From assembly GCA_913020115.1 (NCBI GenBank), contig CAJWBQ010000013.1:1-64000 (forward strand): 64,000 nucleotides of DNA, read 5' to 3'. The notes under the pieces were generated by a model. It did not search any database. It was not told the DNA's origin and saw only the letters and a list, made by a program, of their open reading frames with translations. Positions within the stretch are counted from its first letter, which is position 1. Each line of letters opens with the position of its first letter. The position numbers and the translations under genes are program-made. This document shows, in pieces, positions 45,104-54,688 of the stretch. Source of the stretch: an uncultured Cellvibrionales bacterium (GTDB taxonomy: Bacteria; Pseudomonadota; Gammaproteobacteria; Pseudomonadales; Cellvibrionaceae).

Positions 45104-46036
45104 TTATTTGTCATCATTTTTGTCCATCAAAAAGTGCTCCCAATAGGGTGTGCCGCCAAAGTTTGAGGCTAGGTAATCGATGAAAGCTCGAACTCGCGCG
45201 GGCACATGTTTGGTCTGTGGATACACCGCATAGATGTTCATTGCATACCATTGATATTCCCTTAGAACCGGCGTTAGAAGGCCTCGCGCCACGGCTCCAT
45301 GGACGATAAAACTGGGTTCACATATTACACCCAAACCCGCTACAGCCGCTTCCACCAGCGCATTGCCGTTTGTCGCGCGCATGCGCATAGGCACCTTAAC
45401 CTTTCCAGAACTATTATCCTTATCACGATAATGCCAGACATCGGGCTGACTGAGGTTACCGTAACAAAGCGCCGGAAACTCCGACAAGTCCCGCGGTGTA
45501 TCGGGCCTGCCATAACGGTTTAAAAAATCAGGAGAGGCGCAAACCACATGGCGAACTGACGCGAGCTTGCGCGCCATTAGTGTGGAGTCCTCCAAGGTAC
45601 CAATGCGGATGGCCAAGTCCAACCCTTCTCCCAATAAATCTATGCGCCTATCGCTCATATCCAGATCTATTTTGATATCTGGGTGCAAATGCATAAACGC
45701 GGCAATGGCCGGTGAAAGGTGCGCCACGCCAAAACTTAGGGGCGTAGCAATTTTTAAGGTGCCACTTAAGCTTGTCGCGGTATTGCTGGCCTCCTGTTTA
45801 GCCGCCTCCAAATCTTCCAGCAGGCTGCCACAGCGCTGATAAAATTTCTCTCCGGCCTCTGTGAGCTGCATTTTTCGTGTCGTGCGCTGTATTAACTGCA
45901 CCCCTAAGTGAGACTCTAACTCTTTTAAACGGCGACTGACGGCAGAGACGGCAACACCCAGTTTCTCGGCTGCCTTGCTAATGGAGTGGCTCTCCACCAA
46001 CGCTACAAAGGTTTTGATTTGGCTAAACTCATTCAT
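45104..46036 (-). CDS. LysR-family regulator of azoreductase module 2
   Basis: A 310-residue LysR protein with FVALVESHSISKAAEKLGV and SAVSRRLKELESHLGVQLI. Its start is separated from the divergent azoreductase by 139 bases, containing the 27-base operator at 46055-46081. It probably senses an electrophile or quinone. Its layout repeats that of module 1 (43363-45017) immediately to the left. Confidence 0.92.
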   Translation of the reverse strand: MNEFSQIKTFVALVESHSISKAAEKLGVAVSAVSRRLKELESHLGVQLIQRTTRKMQLTEAGEKFYQRCGSLLEDLEAAKQEASNTATSLSGTLKIATPLSFGVAHLSPAIAAFMHLHPDIKIDLDMSDRRIDLLGEGLDLAIRIGTLEDSTLMARKLASVRHVVCASPDFLNRYGRPDTPRDLSEFPALCYGNLSQPDVWHYRDKDNSSGKVKVPMRMRATNGNALVEAAVAGLGVICEPSFIVHGAVARGLLTPVLREYQWYAMNIYAVYPQTKHVPARVRAFIDYLASNFGGTPYWEHFLMDKNDDK

Positions 46037-46054
46037 TTCAGCATTATATTTCTA

Positions 46055-46104
46055 ATTATCGCAAAAGTCATTTGCGATAATCTATGTTTTTTCAATTATC
46101 CGCA
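46055..46104. promoter_or_regulatory. LysR operator with three half-sites
   Basis: ATTATCGCAAA (46055-46065) pairs perfectly with TTTGCGATAAT (46071-46081) around AGTCA, giving a 27-base dyad that satisfies the T-N11-A LysR rule. A third, imperfect half-site ATTATCCGCAA follows at 46095-46105. The layout of a strong recognition site plus a weaker activation half-site beside the azoreductase start is typical of LysR regulation. Confidence 0.82.
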
Positions 46105-46175
46105 AGAATTATAGTGGATGCAGGTTTGGATATTGATCCATTAAACACACTTATAAAGCAAAAAGAGACATTAAT

Positions 46176-46799
46176 ATGACAAATTTAGACACGGGAAGAG
46201 CTCCAGAGAAGAGCATGACACAACAAATATTAAGAATTGATGCCAGCATGCGTAAAACCGGCTCTTACAGTCGCTCTCTCAGTGAAAGGCTAATCTCACA
46301 GCTAAAAAGACAGGCCCCCTCGGAGGTTAAAGTACGGGATTTAGCGGATGGCATTCCTCTTGTCAATGAAGCCTGGATAGAGGCCAACTTCACTGATATC
46401 ACCACCCGTACAGCTGAACAGAGATCGGTACTTTCCCATTCCGACGCCCTAGTCAGCGAAGTAGAAGGCGCTAATACGCTAGTGATTGGCTTACCCATTT
46501 ACAATTTCCATGTGCCGGCTGCGTTCAAAGCCTGGATCGACCAAGTCGTCAGAGCCAAGCGCACCTTCCGCTATGGTGACACTGGTCCTGAAGGTTTGCT
46601 GGAAAATAAAAAAGCCTATGTGATATTAAGTTCCGGTGGCACACAATTAGGCAGCGATTTGGATTTCGTCTCTGACTACATTCATCATGTCTTGGGTTTT
46701 GTGGGTATCAAAGATGTAACTATTATTGACAGTAGCGGCATTGGTCGAGACGAAGAAAAGGTGATAAGCAATAGTCATGCTATCATCGACGAAATTTGA
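46176..46799 (+). CDS. azoR: FMN-dependent NADH-azoreductase, AzoR type (module 2)
   Basis: A 207-residue reductase of the AzoR family. GLPIYNFHVPAAFKAWIDQ and TGPEGLLENKKAY are diagnostic, with YVILSSGGTQLGSDLDFVS in the C-terminal half. The first 13 residues (up to EKS) precede the normal family start; the ATG at 46215 with AGAGAAGAG upstream is an alternative. It is divergent from its LysR gene. The role is FMN-dependent reduction of quinones or azo compounds. Confidence 0.9.
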   Translation: MTNLDTGRAPEKSMTQQILRIDASMRKTGSYSRSLSERLISQLKRQAPSEVKVRDLADGIPLVNEAWIEANFTDITTRTAEQRSVLSHSDALVSEVEGANTLVIGLPIYNFHVPAAFKAWIDQVVRAKRTFRYGDTGPEGLLENKKAYVILSSGGTQLGSDLDFVSDYIHHVLGFVGIKDVTIIDSSGIGRDEEKVISNSHAIIDEI

Positions 46800-46839
46800 C
46801 AGCCGCTTGTGGCTAAGAAGTGGGAAATGATAAGCATCG

Positions 46840-47535
46840 ATGTGGCTAAATGACGAGCAAATAAGGGATTCGGCGATACGCGCACATCGAGAGGCTTTAG
46901 TGAACTCTTTTCCTAGGCATATCGTAATAGACGGCTTATTTAATGAAGCTAAACTCGACGAGCTCATGAAAATTCTGCAAGAGGCGCACTATTGGAAAAC
47001 TCAGAAACATACTTATTCTGCTCTATACGCCAATAGGGATCAGTGGCAAAGCGCGAGTACTGATGAGCGCTTTGTACGGCGAGATGTTTGGCAAGCAGAA
47101 ACTGCTAGCCCCGCTATTAAAAGCCCTGATTTAGCTCAAGATTTTTTGTCTTTCCTGCGCGGAGATGAGTTTATGTCGTTATTGTCACAAATTTTTAAGG
47201 TGTCAATAACCGATATGAATGTGGCCGACCCCAAAATTAATACTAATTATTTCCGCTTAGGCGCGGATGATTTCGTTAAGCAACATGCGGATGACTCACC
47301 TGGAAGAAAAGTTTGCATGCTCCTGTATTTAAACAAGGAGTGGGATACCAATGCAGGAGGTGAGCTAGTTTTTATCGGTGAGGATAAGGAATCTACAAGT
47401 ATTCCACCGCTGTATAACCGTTGCGTATTATTTGACCCCTCTTCAAAGGGCTCTGAACACTGGGTGGCGTCGTTGAACACAAAACATTCAGACACATATC
47501 GTTATAACGTAACTAGCTGGTATTGGTCTGAATAA
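46840..47535 (+). CDS. 2-oxoglutarate/Fe(II)-dependent oxygenase
   Basis: A 231-residue double-stranded beta-helix oxygenase. The iron triad is His149-x-Asp151 (KQHADD) and His207 (SEHWV), with Arg221 (YRYNVTSW) for 2-oxoglutarate. The PGRKVCMLLYLNKEW strand between them is typical of prolyl-hydroxylase-like and OGFOD-type proteins. Substrate unknown; a protein or small molecule are both possible. It follows azoreductase 2 on the same strand by 40 bases, so may be co-expressed. Confidence 0.85.
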   Translation: MWLNDEQIRDSAIRAHREALVNSFPRHIVIDGLFNEAKLDELMKILQEAHYWKTQKHTYSALYANRDQWQSASTDERFVRRDVWQAETASPAIKSPDLAQDFLSFLRGDEFMSLLSQIFKVSITDMNVADPKINTNYFRLGADDFVKQHADDSPGRKVCMLLYLNKEWDTNAGGELVFIGEDKESTSIPPLYNRCVLFDPSSKGSEHWVASLNTKHSDTYRYNVTSWYWSE

Positions 47536-47607
47536 TACCTTCTCCCAATGAACTCTTCGTTCCAGATATTTAGCGAGCCTGAGGCGCAGCGCTCGCATAT
47601 GTCCCTA

Positions 47608-48228
47608 TTAAAGCAATAGGTACTTCTTCAGCATATCCTGCAATTCGCTGGCGACAAGCGTGTCTTGCAAGCGTTCAGGCGCGTGCAAGGCGTAGTCATT
47701 GATCGTCGATCTCAAGACGCGAGTAAGAAGCTCCACTACGATGGGAATTTCGCACTGGGGTCTTAGGCTATGGCTATGCTCACTCAAGAAATCGATGGAC
47801 CGCGGAAAATATTCGGAAAAGATTTTGGACTCCGCATCAACGATAACAAATTGTGGGACCTCTCGAATTAAGGCCACATGCAAATCTAGGTTTGTACGGA
47901 CCAGCTTAAGGTAGGTTGACGTTTGTAAACTCAACATCTCGCTCAATGTTGCCGGAGCAGGCTCCGCCATCAGCAGCTTAAAATGACGCAGGTCTTCTCG
48001 ACGACGAATCTCCGCAAAAATAGCCTCTTTTCCTGGGAAATACTCATAGAGCGAACCGACACTGACTCCTGCCAGTTCGGCTATTTTGTTGGTGCTGGCG
48101 TTGTCATAACCTACCGACAACAAAAGCCGAGCACCTGCCTCTAAAACAGCATCAACAGTGGCTTTAGAACGGTTTTGGAGGGGTGTCTTTCTTAGTGAAT
48201 ACAAGGACTTAGCTTTGCCTAACGACAT
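47608..48228 (-). CDS. TetR-family regulator
   Basis: A 206-residue repressor. The HTH is clear: TVDAVLEAGARLLLSVGYDNA and AGVSVGSLYEYFPGKEAIF. The C-terminal half resembles the TetR_C_17-like group that often sits beside hydrolase or transferase genes. It is divergent from a GST-family gene with 99 bases between, which it probably represses. A partial dyad TGATAACG/CGTATCA lies at 48257-48280 in the gap. Confidence 0.9.
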   Translation of the reverse strand: MSLGKAKSLYSLRKTPLQNRSKATVDAVLEAGARLLLSVGYDNASTNKIAELAGVSVGSLYEYFPGKEAIFAEIRRREDLRHFKLLMAEPAPATLSEMLSLQTSTYLKLVRTNLDLHVALIREVPQFVIVDAESKIFSEYFPRSIDFLSEHSHSLRPQCEIPIVVELLTRVLRSTINDYALHAPERLQDTLVASELQDMLKKYLLL

Positions 48229-48327
48229 ATCTATAAAACCCGAATAACAAACCCAAATGATAACGCATATTATACGTATCAGTAATCAAAGACCGACGCC
48301 GGCCTTAAATCTATAATCGGAGAGAAG

Positions 48328-49098
48328 ATGCAATCTATCAAACTTTACGGCTACTGTACGAGCCCTTACGTACGCAAAACTGGCTGCTTCCTTTACTATA
48401 AAGGGATTGATTTTACTCACATACCCGTCAACCCGATCGATCCGCACGCCACCTTAGGAGATGCAAAGGGAACCCAAGTGCCCGTTCTAGAAATAGGCCC
48501 CGAGTGGCGTCGCGAGTCTTCCGATCACGCTCGATGGCTGGACGAACTTTTTCCAGAAAAGCCGCTATATCCATTGAAGCATAAGGACAAAATCGATGAA
48601 ATTGATCGCTGGATAAGCGATACCTTTTTGACGAGTATTTTCAGGGGCGCGATGGGTGAAGGAGACATTAGCCTTCAATTCCGATTCAGAGCATGGCGTC
48701 TGGCCGCATTGCTAAGCGCACATACACCACTTCCAGAAAATGTGCGGCACCTATGGCCTGAACAGCTTCGTAAGGCACCTTTCATTCAGCACATGGCAAA
48801 ACAGATGGACCTGAGCGAGAGCCAAGGTGATATGCAAATTCGAATATTCTCGGAACTCCTCGAGCACCTTGGTGATGGCCCTTATATGGGCGGACTAGAT
48901 CAACCCACAATGCTTGATTTCGCAATTTTTCCACAACTGGTTTGGGCTTATATGTTTGGCTTAGAAGAACATTTAAGTGCGGCAGGGCACCCAATTGTGA
49001 AAGCGTGGCTCAGGCGAGTTTTCGAACACTTACCCGACAATCCTACATTGGTTGCAGACAATATGCAGGTTAACTCTCTCGCTGAGGCGCTGCGCTAA
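48328..49098 (+). CDS. Glutathione S-transferase family protein
   Basis: A 256-residue GST-like protein, somewhat longer than usual. The N-terminal thioredoxin-like domain has LYGYCTSPYVRKTGCFLYYKG and a VPVLEIG strand; RRESSDHARWLDE replaces the usual E-S-x-A-I glutathione-binding turn. The C-terminal helical domain ends with PHLNV-less but LDFAIFPQLVW-like motifs. The nearby TetR gene probably controls it. RBS CGGAGAGAAG is strong. Confidence 0.82.
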   Translation: MQSIKLYGYCTSPYVRKTGCFLYYKGIDFTHIPVNPIDPHATLGDAKGTQVPVLEIGPEWRRESSDHARWLDELFPEKPLYPLKHKDKIDEIDRWISDTFLTSIFRGAMGEGDISLQFRFRAWRLAALLSAHTPLPENVRHLWPEQLRKAPFIQHMAKQMDLSESQGDMQIRIFSELLEHLGDGPYMGGLDQPTMLDFAIFPQLVWAYMFGLEEHLSAAGHPIVKAWLRRVFEHLPDNPTLVADNMQVNSLAEALR

Positions 49099-49244
49099 CA
49101 TCCGCATCGCCGTAAATCTGAACCCCACAGAAATCACTGTAAGGTCGCTTATGCCCTAAGCAAGCTTTCGCCAGCATTGGCTAGGCTAACAAAAATTCAG
49201 AGCAAGCTGGAAGCAGAGCAAGTATTTTTGATACTCTTGGCGCC

Positions 49245-51011
49245 ATGTACACACTTAGGCCATACCAACAAGAAGCCGTCGACGCCACGGTTCGCTATTT
49301 CCGCACACATACAAGCCCGGCTTGCATTGTGTTGCCTACCGGTGCCGGAAAGTCGTTGGTGATCGCTGAGCTTGCGAGAATCGCCAATGGCCGGGTTTTA
49401 GTTCTCGCTCACGTTAAAGAACTCGTCGAGCAAAATCATGACAAGTTTTCGAGCTACGGACTAGAATCCGGTATTTATTCTGCAGGCCTTGGCCGCAAAG
49501 ATTTTTCGCAAAAAGTGATATTTGGCAGTATTCAATCCATCGCTCGATCGGACGATGATTTCTTCAAAGATTTTTCATTACTTATCATCGATGAATGTCA
49601 TCGAGTGTCCTTAGAAGCCTCGAGTCAGTATCAACATGTGCTCTCAAACCTGCAGAAAATGAACGAGGGCATTTGCATACTCGGGCTCACGGCAACGCCC
49701 TATCGCCTAGGTTTGGGCTGGATCTATCAATACCACATGAAGGGCTTGCTGCGAACCGACAAAGAACGCTTCTTTTCCCACTGCATCTATGAATTGCCCT
49801 TGAGCTATATGATTCGTCATGAGTATTTAACCTCTCCCGTTCTCATTGACTCTCCTGTTGCGTGCTACGACTTCTCTACTTTAGAGCTAGGCAAAGATGG
49901 CAAGTACGCGACGCCTGATGTTGAGAGCATCCTACAGGACCAAAGTAGAATTACGCCCTCCATCGTCGCTCACATTGTAGAATTGTCGAAAGACCGAATG
50001 GGGGTTATGTTGTTTACCTCCACCGTGCGACATGCGAAAGAAGTCCTTGAGTGTTTACCTACTGGTGAAGCTCTACTGGTAACCGGTGAAACACCCATAG
50101 CTCAACGGGACCACATTATTGCGCGGTTTAAAGCTCAGGAAGTAAAGTATTTGGTGAACGTATCAGTTCTCACCACGGGCTTTGATGCACCCCACGTAGA
50201 CTTGATCGCTATTCTTCGACCGACGGATTCTGTTTCACTCTACCAGCAAATTGTAGGTAGAGGCTTGCGCCTCCATGAGAAGAAAATAGATTGCCTAATT
50301 TTGGATTATACCGGCCTGGGGCACGATATATTTTCACCCGAGATTGGAGAGAAAAAGCCAAATTCTGACAGTGAAGCAGTGGATGTCATCTGCCCTCAAT
50401 GCGGTCACGACAATGTATTTTGGGGCATCAAGCTCGGTGACGTTGTTGTCGAACACTACGGTAGAAAATGTCTTGGCGCCCATGAGGATATCGACACTCA
50501 AGAGATAGTAAACTGCGCTTACCTCTTCCGCTTTAAACGCTGCCCCTCGTGCCAGTGTGAAAACGATATATCAAGGCGTTACTGCTCAACCTGCAATGAG
50601 ATATTGGTTGACCCGGATACCGTATTAAAAGAAGCCATGAGCCTGAAAGACGCTCACATTCTCCGCTGTGATTCAATGACCTTTGAGAAGAATACCGACA
50701 AAAAAGGAAATTCGAGATTAGAGGTTCGATATTATGATATCGACGGGGAGCATCTGAGTGAATACTTTTACTTCGATACCTATTCCCAGAGGCAAGGATT
50801 TTATTATAACTTTGTTCGAGCACACATTAGAAACCCTGGGCCAAGGTTTGATGTGCAATCCTTAGAACAGGTTTATTTGTGCATTAAACTTTTTGCAAAA
50901 CCTAGGTTTATTGTGGCCCGTAAATCTCATAAGTTCTGGACGGTACGCGAAAAAATCTTTGACTGGGAATCTAACTTCCCTCGCCAAGAGGAGATTCATT
51001 TTATCGATTAA
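49245..51011 (+). CDS. radD: RadD-type DNA helicase-like protein
   Basis: A 588-residue SF2 ATPase closely resembling E. coli RadD (YejH) in length and sequence, a protein that helps RecA-dependent repair. Motifs: LRPYQQEAV, Walker A PTGAGKS (31-37), DECH (116-119), LTATP, LITGxT-like LVTGETP, TTGFDAPHVD and QIVGRGLRL. The C-terminal part contains two CxxC pairs (CPQCG and CPSCQC…CSTC) that build a zinc site. It appears monocistronic; no LexA box was seen upstream. Confidence 0.95.
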   Translation: MYTLRPYQQEAVDATVRYFRTHTSPACIVLPTGAGKSLVIAELARIANGRVLVLAHVKELVEQNHDKFSSYGLESGIYSAGLGRKDFSQKVIFGSIQSIARSDDDFFKDFSLLIIDECHRVSLEASSQYQHVLSNLQKMNEGICILGLTATPYRLGLGWIYQYHMKGLLRTDKERFFSHCIYELPLSYMIRHEYLTSPVLIDSPVACYDFSTLELGKDGKYATPDVESILQDQSRITPSIVAHIVELSKDRMGVMLFTSTVRHAKEVLECLPTGEALLVTGETPIAQRDHIIARFKAQEVKYLVNVSVLTTGFDAPHVDLIAILRPTDSVSLYQQIVGRGLRLHEKKIDCLILDYTGLGHDIFSPEIGEKKPNSDSEAVDVICPQCGHDNVFWGIKLGDVVVEHYGRKCLGAHEDIDTQEIVNCAYLFRFKRCPSCQCENDISRRYCSTCNEILVDPDTVLKEAMSLKDAHILRCDSMTFEKNTDKKGNSRLEVRYYDIDGEHLSEYFYFDTYSQRQGFYYNFVRAHIRNPGPRFDVQSLEQVYLCIKLFAKPRFIVARKSHKFWTVREKIFDWESNFPRQEEIHFID

Positions 51012-51169
51012 TGACAGGCTCAGAAAGCCCCAAAATATTCAGCGCTCCGCCAACGTTTAGCATCATTGCCTGCTGGGCATTGATTGGTGTAGATTAGCAG
51101 CCAAGGCACGTTCACTACACCTACACCTACACTTACACTTAGAACCTGAAATTAAACGGATTATAATAA

Positions 51170-51667
51170 ATGAGCGATCGAGCACCGAAATTTGGCTGGG
51201 GCCATATTAACGTTAATGTCAGCAATCTAGAACAATCAATTGCGTTCTATGAAAAACTCGGCTTTCAGCAATTTATTCCGGCAATCCCCTATCTTGGCTT
51301 AAGCGCAAAAAAGGCGTCTGCAGCTCTTCCTAAATCCAGTGCTTGCGCCTTGGGTGTCGCGGAAAACACCCGTGGTCGTGCTTGCATAATGCAATTGAAC
51401 GATGGTTTTCCTAAGCTGGATCTCACCGAGTTTGATGGCGCAGAGCAACGCAGCCCACTTACGAATTCCGACCTTGGCTTGGTGAGGATTTGCCTAGGGT
51501 CTCAAAACCTCAAGCAGGACTATGAACAATTAAGAGCGCAGGGAATCGAGTTTATTTCGCGTCCACAGCGCGATGATGGCAGCCTTGCCGATATTGCAGT
51601 TTGTCGTGACCCCGACGGCACATTGATCGAACTGTTACAAGTTTACCTAGAAAACTGGAGTCTTTGA
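51170..51667 (+). CDS. VOC-superfamily (glyoxalase/bleomycin-resistance-like) protein
   Basis: A 165-residue protein with two beta-alpha-beta-beta-beta modules. GHINVNVSNLEQSIAFYEKLGFQ opens the first and DPDGTLIELLQV closes the second, with GH and IEL residues as potential metal ligands. Members include glyoxalases, dioxygenases and binding proteins. It lies after radD on the same strand but 158 bases away. Function not assignable from sequence. Confidence 0.87.
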   Translation: MSDRAPKFGWGHINVNVSNLEQSIAFYEKLGFQQFIPAIPYLGLSAKKASAALPKSSACALGVAENTRGRACIMQLNDGFPKLDLTEFDGAEQRSPLTNSDLGLVRICLGSQNLKQDYEQLRAQGIEFISRPQRDDGSLADIAVCRDPDGTLIELLQVYLENWSL

Positions 51668-51785
51668 GACCTTACTCTGCCGTCCTTTTAGTGCAGGTAT
51701 CCCGAACTAATATTGACGGCAGTAGGGCTAAGTGAGAAACCCAAGATATAAAGCTCGCTTTTACCTTGCCGATTTTAAGCAATAC

Positions 51786-53750
51786 TTAGCTTTTAGCCTG
51801 CAAGTCGATACAAAACTCAGCGCCCGGCTTGTGATTGACGAGCTCCAAACGCCCACCCATGGCCGTGGTTAACTCGCTGACCAAAGCTAGGCCAATACCC
51901 GTGCCAGGGGTGGTACGGGTCATTTCATTGCCGGCGCGATAAAAGAGATCGAAAATCTTCGCACTATTGGCCTTGTCGATACCGGGCCCGTAGTCTCGCA
52001 CGCTAAATCGAACCTGCTCCTTTCCGGAACCCGCCGATAATCGTTCGAAATAGACGTCGATACTCTGTTGCGTGCCGTCTTTATTTTTCGAGAACTTTAT
52101 CGCATTGTCCATGAGGTTGATGACAATTTGGGAGAAAGCATCTGGATCAATTAGAACCTTCATCTCTGCGTCAGTATTGGCCGCAAGGTGAATATTGAAA
52201 ACGATGCTATTTTTCTCAACCAAGGTAGAAACCTTAGATTGAATTAAATCGATAGCCGAGCCAATTGTGGTGTATTCCAATTGAATGCCTTGATTCTGCC
52301 GACTGAGTTTAGACAAGCGCAGTACATTTTCAATCAAGCGCCCAAGACGCTCGCTTTCAAAGAATATAAAGTCATAGTAACGCTTCTTTTTATCATCATC
52401 ACTTACCATGCCCTCCCTCAACATATCTGAATACATAATTATCGAGGTTAGTGGTGTTTTCAGTTCATGACTGACAGCGGAAACAAAATTGAGCCTCTCT
52501 TCATTCAGTTTTAGTTGACGCAGGCCGAGTCGATAGATGACCCACATTCCTACGAACACTATCACGATAACCGTCGCCATTAAGTAGATAGCCAAGGCGG
52601 ATGTGGAACTCATAGGTATTTTATTCGTGGAAAATTTTAAGCCTACATGCTCGAGGGGAGCGTAGAGCTCACTGAAGAGGAATTCTTCTTCAAAATTTTC
52701 AAGATCTTCTTTGACAAGCTTAAACGTCTGCCTGCCATTGGTCATTTCTGGCAGGACGGCTGATATATTCCCATCACCATGATCGATCTTTACCATAACT
52801 GGCGTTTCAAAATCGACAAGGTATAACATTTTGAGGAGAGTTGATTCAATGAGATCGTATTTATTAATCGCAAATCCTTGGGTAATTTCTTTCTCACCCA
52901 TCCAAACCCTTCGAACGGCCAGTAGATGGCTCGCACTACCTTCAATGATGCTAAATTCACCAATTTCCACTTTACTTTCTATGAATTCAATATTTTCTTT
53001 ATACGATTTGGACCCTGCAGGCTCATCCTTGTTTTCGCGCACATAAGAATCACCAATTTTTAGAGGAGTCCAGCCACTCTCTGTTCGCGAGTTTTCTGCC
53101 GCCTTTGGTGGCCTTGGAGGCTTTGGTATGCGAAGCGGTGTTCTTTCATTGTCTACCTTTCTATCTTCTCGGCTAGAGCCCGTTGCAATAAACTCGACTC
53201 TCTTGCTCGCCAAGATCGCGGAAGGATCATTCATCATACCTTTATCAACGAGGATTTTAGTAATCTCGTGCAGCGTTCGAAGTCGTTCATCCACTTCACC
53301 GGGTTCAAAATGCAAGCCCGTTTCTATGAGTTTTTGCTTATCTTCGAAGGGCAGGATGGGAGAGGAAAGCTCGCCTTTCTCATCGATTTGAAAATAACCC
53401 AAAAGGCCTGGAAAAGATTCACCCTCAACAGGATTTACCAAAGGCGAAAGCATAACGCGTTTTTTATCTAACATGGTATTACTGGAAAGCTTATAAAACT
53501 GATAATCAGAGAATGGCCGAGCCTCTTCCTTGGCAACGAAGCTCTTAATTTTTTTGCCGTAATCTTTAACCATGTGCTTTGCGGTCCAGCGATATTCGTA
53601 ATACATTTCCCACTGGAACTGGGTGTAGGCTTTTATCACCAAAAAGATCAGCGGGATAGATATACAAACGATCAAGCCCGCCAACAGCGCGCGCAAACGA
53701 AATTTTGGATCCTCAGAAAATCGGGGTTTAAGCAGAGACATAGGCGGCAT
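51786..53750 (-). CDS. Membrane sensor histidine kinase with large periplasmic domain
   Basis: A 654-residue kinase. TM1 is about 21-42 and TM2 about 384-406; between them lies a periplasmic sensor of some 340 residues that I do not recognise, with a proline-rich stretch near 204-216 (RTPLRIPKPPRPPKA). HisKA follows with phosphate-accepting His428 (AVSHELKTPLTS), then HATPase with NLMDNAIKFSK, DYGPGID and TGIGLALV. It lies 11 bases after the OmpR-type regulator gene on the same strand, forming a two-component pair. The divergent TonB-dependent receptor is a possible target. Confidence 0.92.
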   Translation of the reverse strand: MPPMSLLKPRFSEDPKFRLRALLAGLIVCISIPLIFLVIKAYTQFQWEMYYEYRWTAKHMVKDYGKKIKSFVAKEEARPFSDYQFYKLSSNTMLDKKRVMLSPLVNPVEGESFPGLLGYFQIDEKGELSSPILPFEDKQKLIETGLHFEPGEVDERLRTLHEITKILVDKGMMNDPSAILASKRVEFIATGSSREDRKVDNERTPLRIPKPPRPPKAAENSRTESGWTPLKIGDSYVRENKDEPAGSKSYKENIEFIESKVEIGEFSIIEGSASHLLAVRRVWMGEKEITQGFAINKYDLIESTLLKMLYLVDFETPVMVKIDHGDGNISAVLPEMTNGRQTFKLVKEDLENFEEEFLFSELYAPLEHVGLKFSTNKIPMSSTSALAIYLMATVIVIVFVGMWVIYRLGLRQLKLNEERLNFVSAVSHELKTPLTSIIMYSDMLREGMVSDDDKKKRYYDFIFFESERLGRLIENVLRLSKLSRQNQGIQLEYTTIGSAIDLIQSKVSTLVEKNSIVFNIHLAANTDAEMKVLIDPDAFSQIVINLMDNAIKFSKNKDGTQQSIDVYFERLSAGSGKEQVRFSVRDYGPGIDKANSAKIFDLFYRAGNEMTRTTPGTGIGLALVSELTTAMGGRLELVNHKPGAEFCIDLQAKS

Positions 53751-53761
53751 TCAATTCCAGT

Positions 53762-54463
53762 TTACTTGGAGCTAACCAATTGGTAGCCCTCTCCTCTTAC
53801 TGTTATCAGATATTTTGGTTGCTTGGGTTCAAGTTCAATTTTCTTACGCAGTTTGGCAATGTGAATATCCACTGTACGAGTGTCAACGTCACTGGTTTTG
53901 CAATAACCCCAAACTTCACCCAGCAACTCTTTACGAGAAACTGGACGCTGATGATTGTGGGACAGAAACTGCAGGATATCGAGCTCTCTGCGCGTAAATA
54001 AAAGGGTTTGCCCCTCTCGCTCGCCGCTGAGCGTATCCATATTAATCGAAATGTTATCAGCCACAACTATTTCCTGGCGTTGCCGGTCGTGGCCGCTGCG
54101 GCGCAAGATAGCATCAACCCTCAACACCAACTCTCGAATTGAGAAAGGCTTGGATATGTAGTCATCGGCACCCAGTGAGAAACCATTGATGATGTCTTCT
54201 TCAGAATTTTTAGCGGTAAGCATCACAATCGCTTGCTCTCGGGAGTGCTTGCGAATTTCATTGCAGACAGTAAAACCGTCCATGCTGGGCATCATTACAT
54301 CAAGTAAAATACAGTCATAACGATTATTCAGCGCGGCCTCTAGACCTTCCTTGCCATCCATTCTCGAATCTACTTCATAGCCATTGAAGACAAATAAATC
54401 TTCCAGCCCCTGCAGGATGGCTTTTTCGTCCTCTACGATCAGTAATTTCTTTCGCGCCGTCAT
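53762..54463 (-). CDS. OmpR/PhoB-family response regulator
   Basis: About 233 residues from the ATG at 54463; a frame to 54535 adds 24 residues with no counterpart in the family. The receiver has acidic EDE near 11-13, phospho-acceptor Asp55 (CILLDVMMPSMDG), and the conserved Lys in YISKPFS. The C-terminal winged helix includes TRRELDILQFL and VDTRTVDIHIAKLRKKI. Transcribed just before its kinase. No PhoB-type tandem boxes were noticed in the 225-base gap to the TonB-receptor gene. Confidence 0.93.
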   Translation of the reverse strand: MTARKKLLIVEDEKAILQGLEDLFVFNGYEVDSRMDGKEGLEAALNNRYDCILLDVMMPSMDGFTVCNEIRKHSREQAIVMLTAKNSEEDIINGFSLGADDYISKPFSIRELVLRVDAILRRSGHDRQRQEIVVADNISINMDTLSGEREGQTLLFTRRELDILQFLSHNHQRPVSRKELLGEVWGYCKTSDVDTRTVDIHIAKLRKKIELEPKQPKYLITVRGEGYQLVSSK

Positions 54464-54688
54464 CTCAGTATTGAGTCTCTTGTGAAAGGGGGTCAGGTCT
54501 AGGCCTGCCCGTGAATTTAAGGGGCCGATCATCAAGACTATAGCAAAACCAACGGGAGAATTGTAAAAGCTTTGTAAAACCTGAGGTCGCTGATTTTACC
54601 TTTTGATGTCTATTAGAAAGCCCCTCCCAAGCCTAAGATTATCGATAATGAAAAATAATTCGAGTGCGGCTCCAAGAGGGAAAGACTC

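Noticed and set aside
51677..51722. CTGCCGTC/GACGGCAG as terminator between VOC and kinase genes
   Set aside because: Eight-base arms but a 30-base loop and no T-run make termination doubtful.
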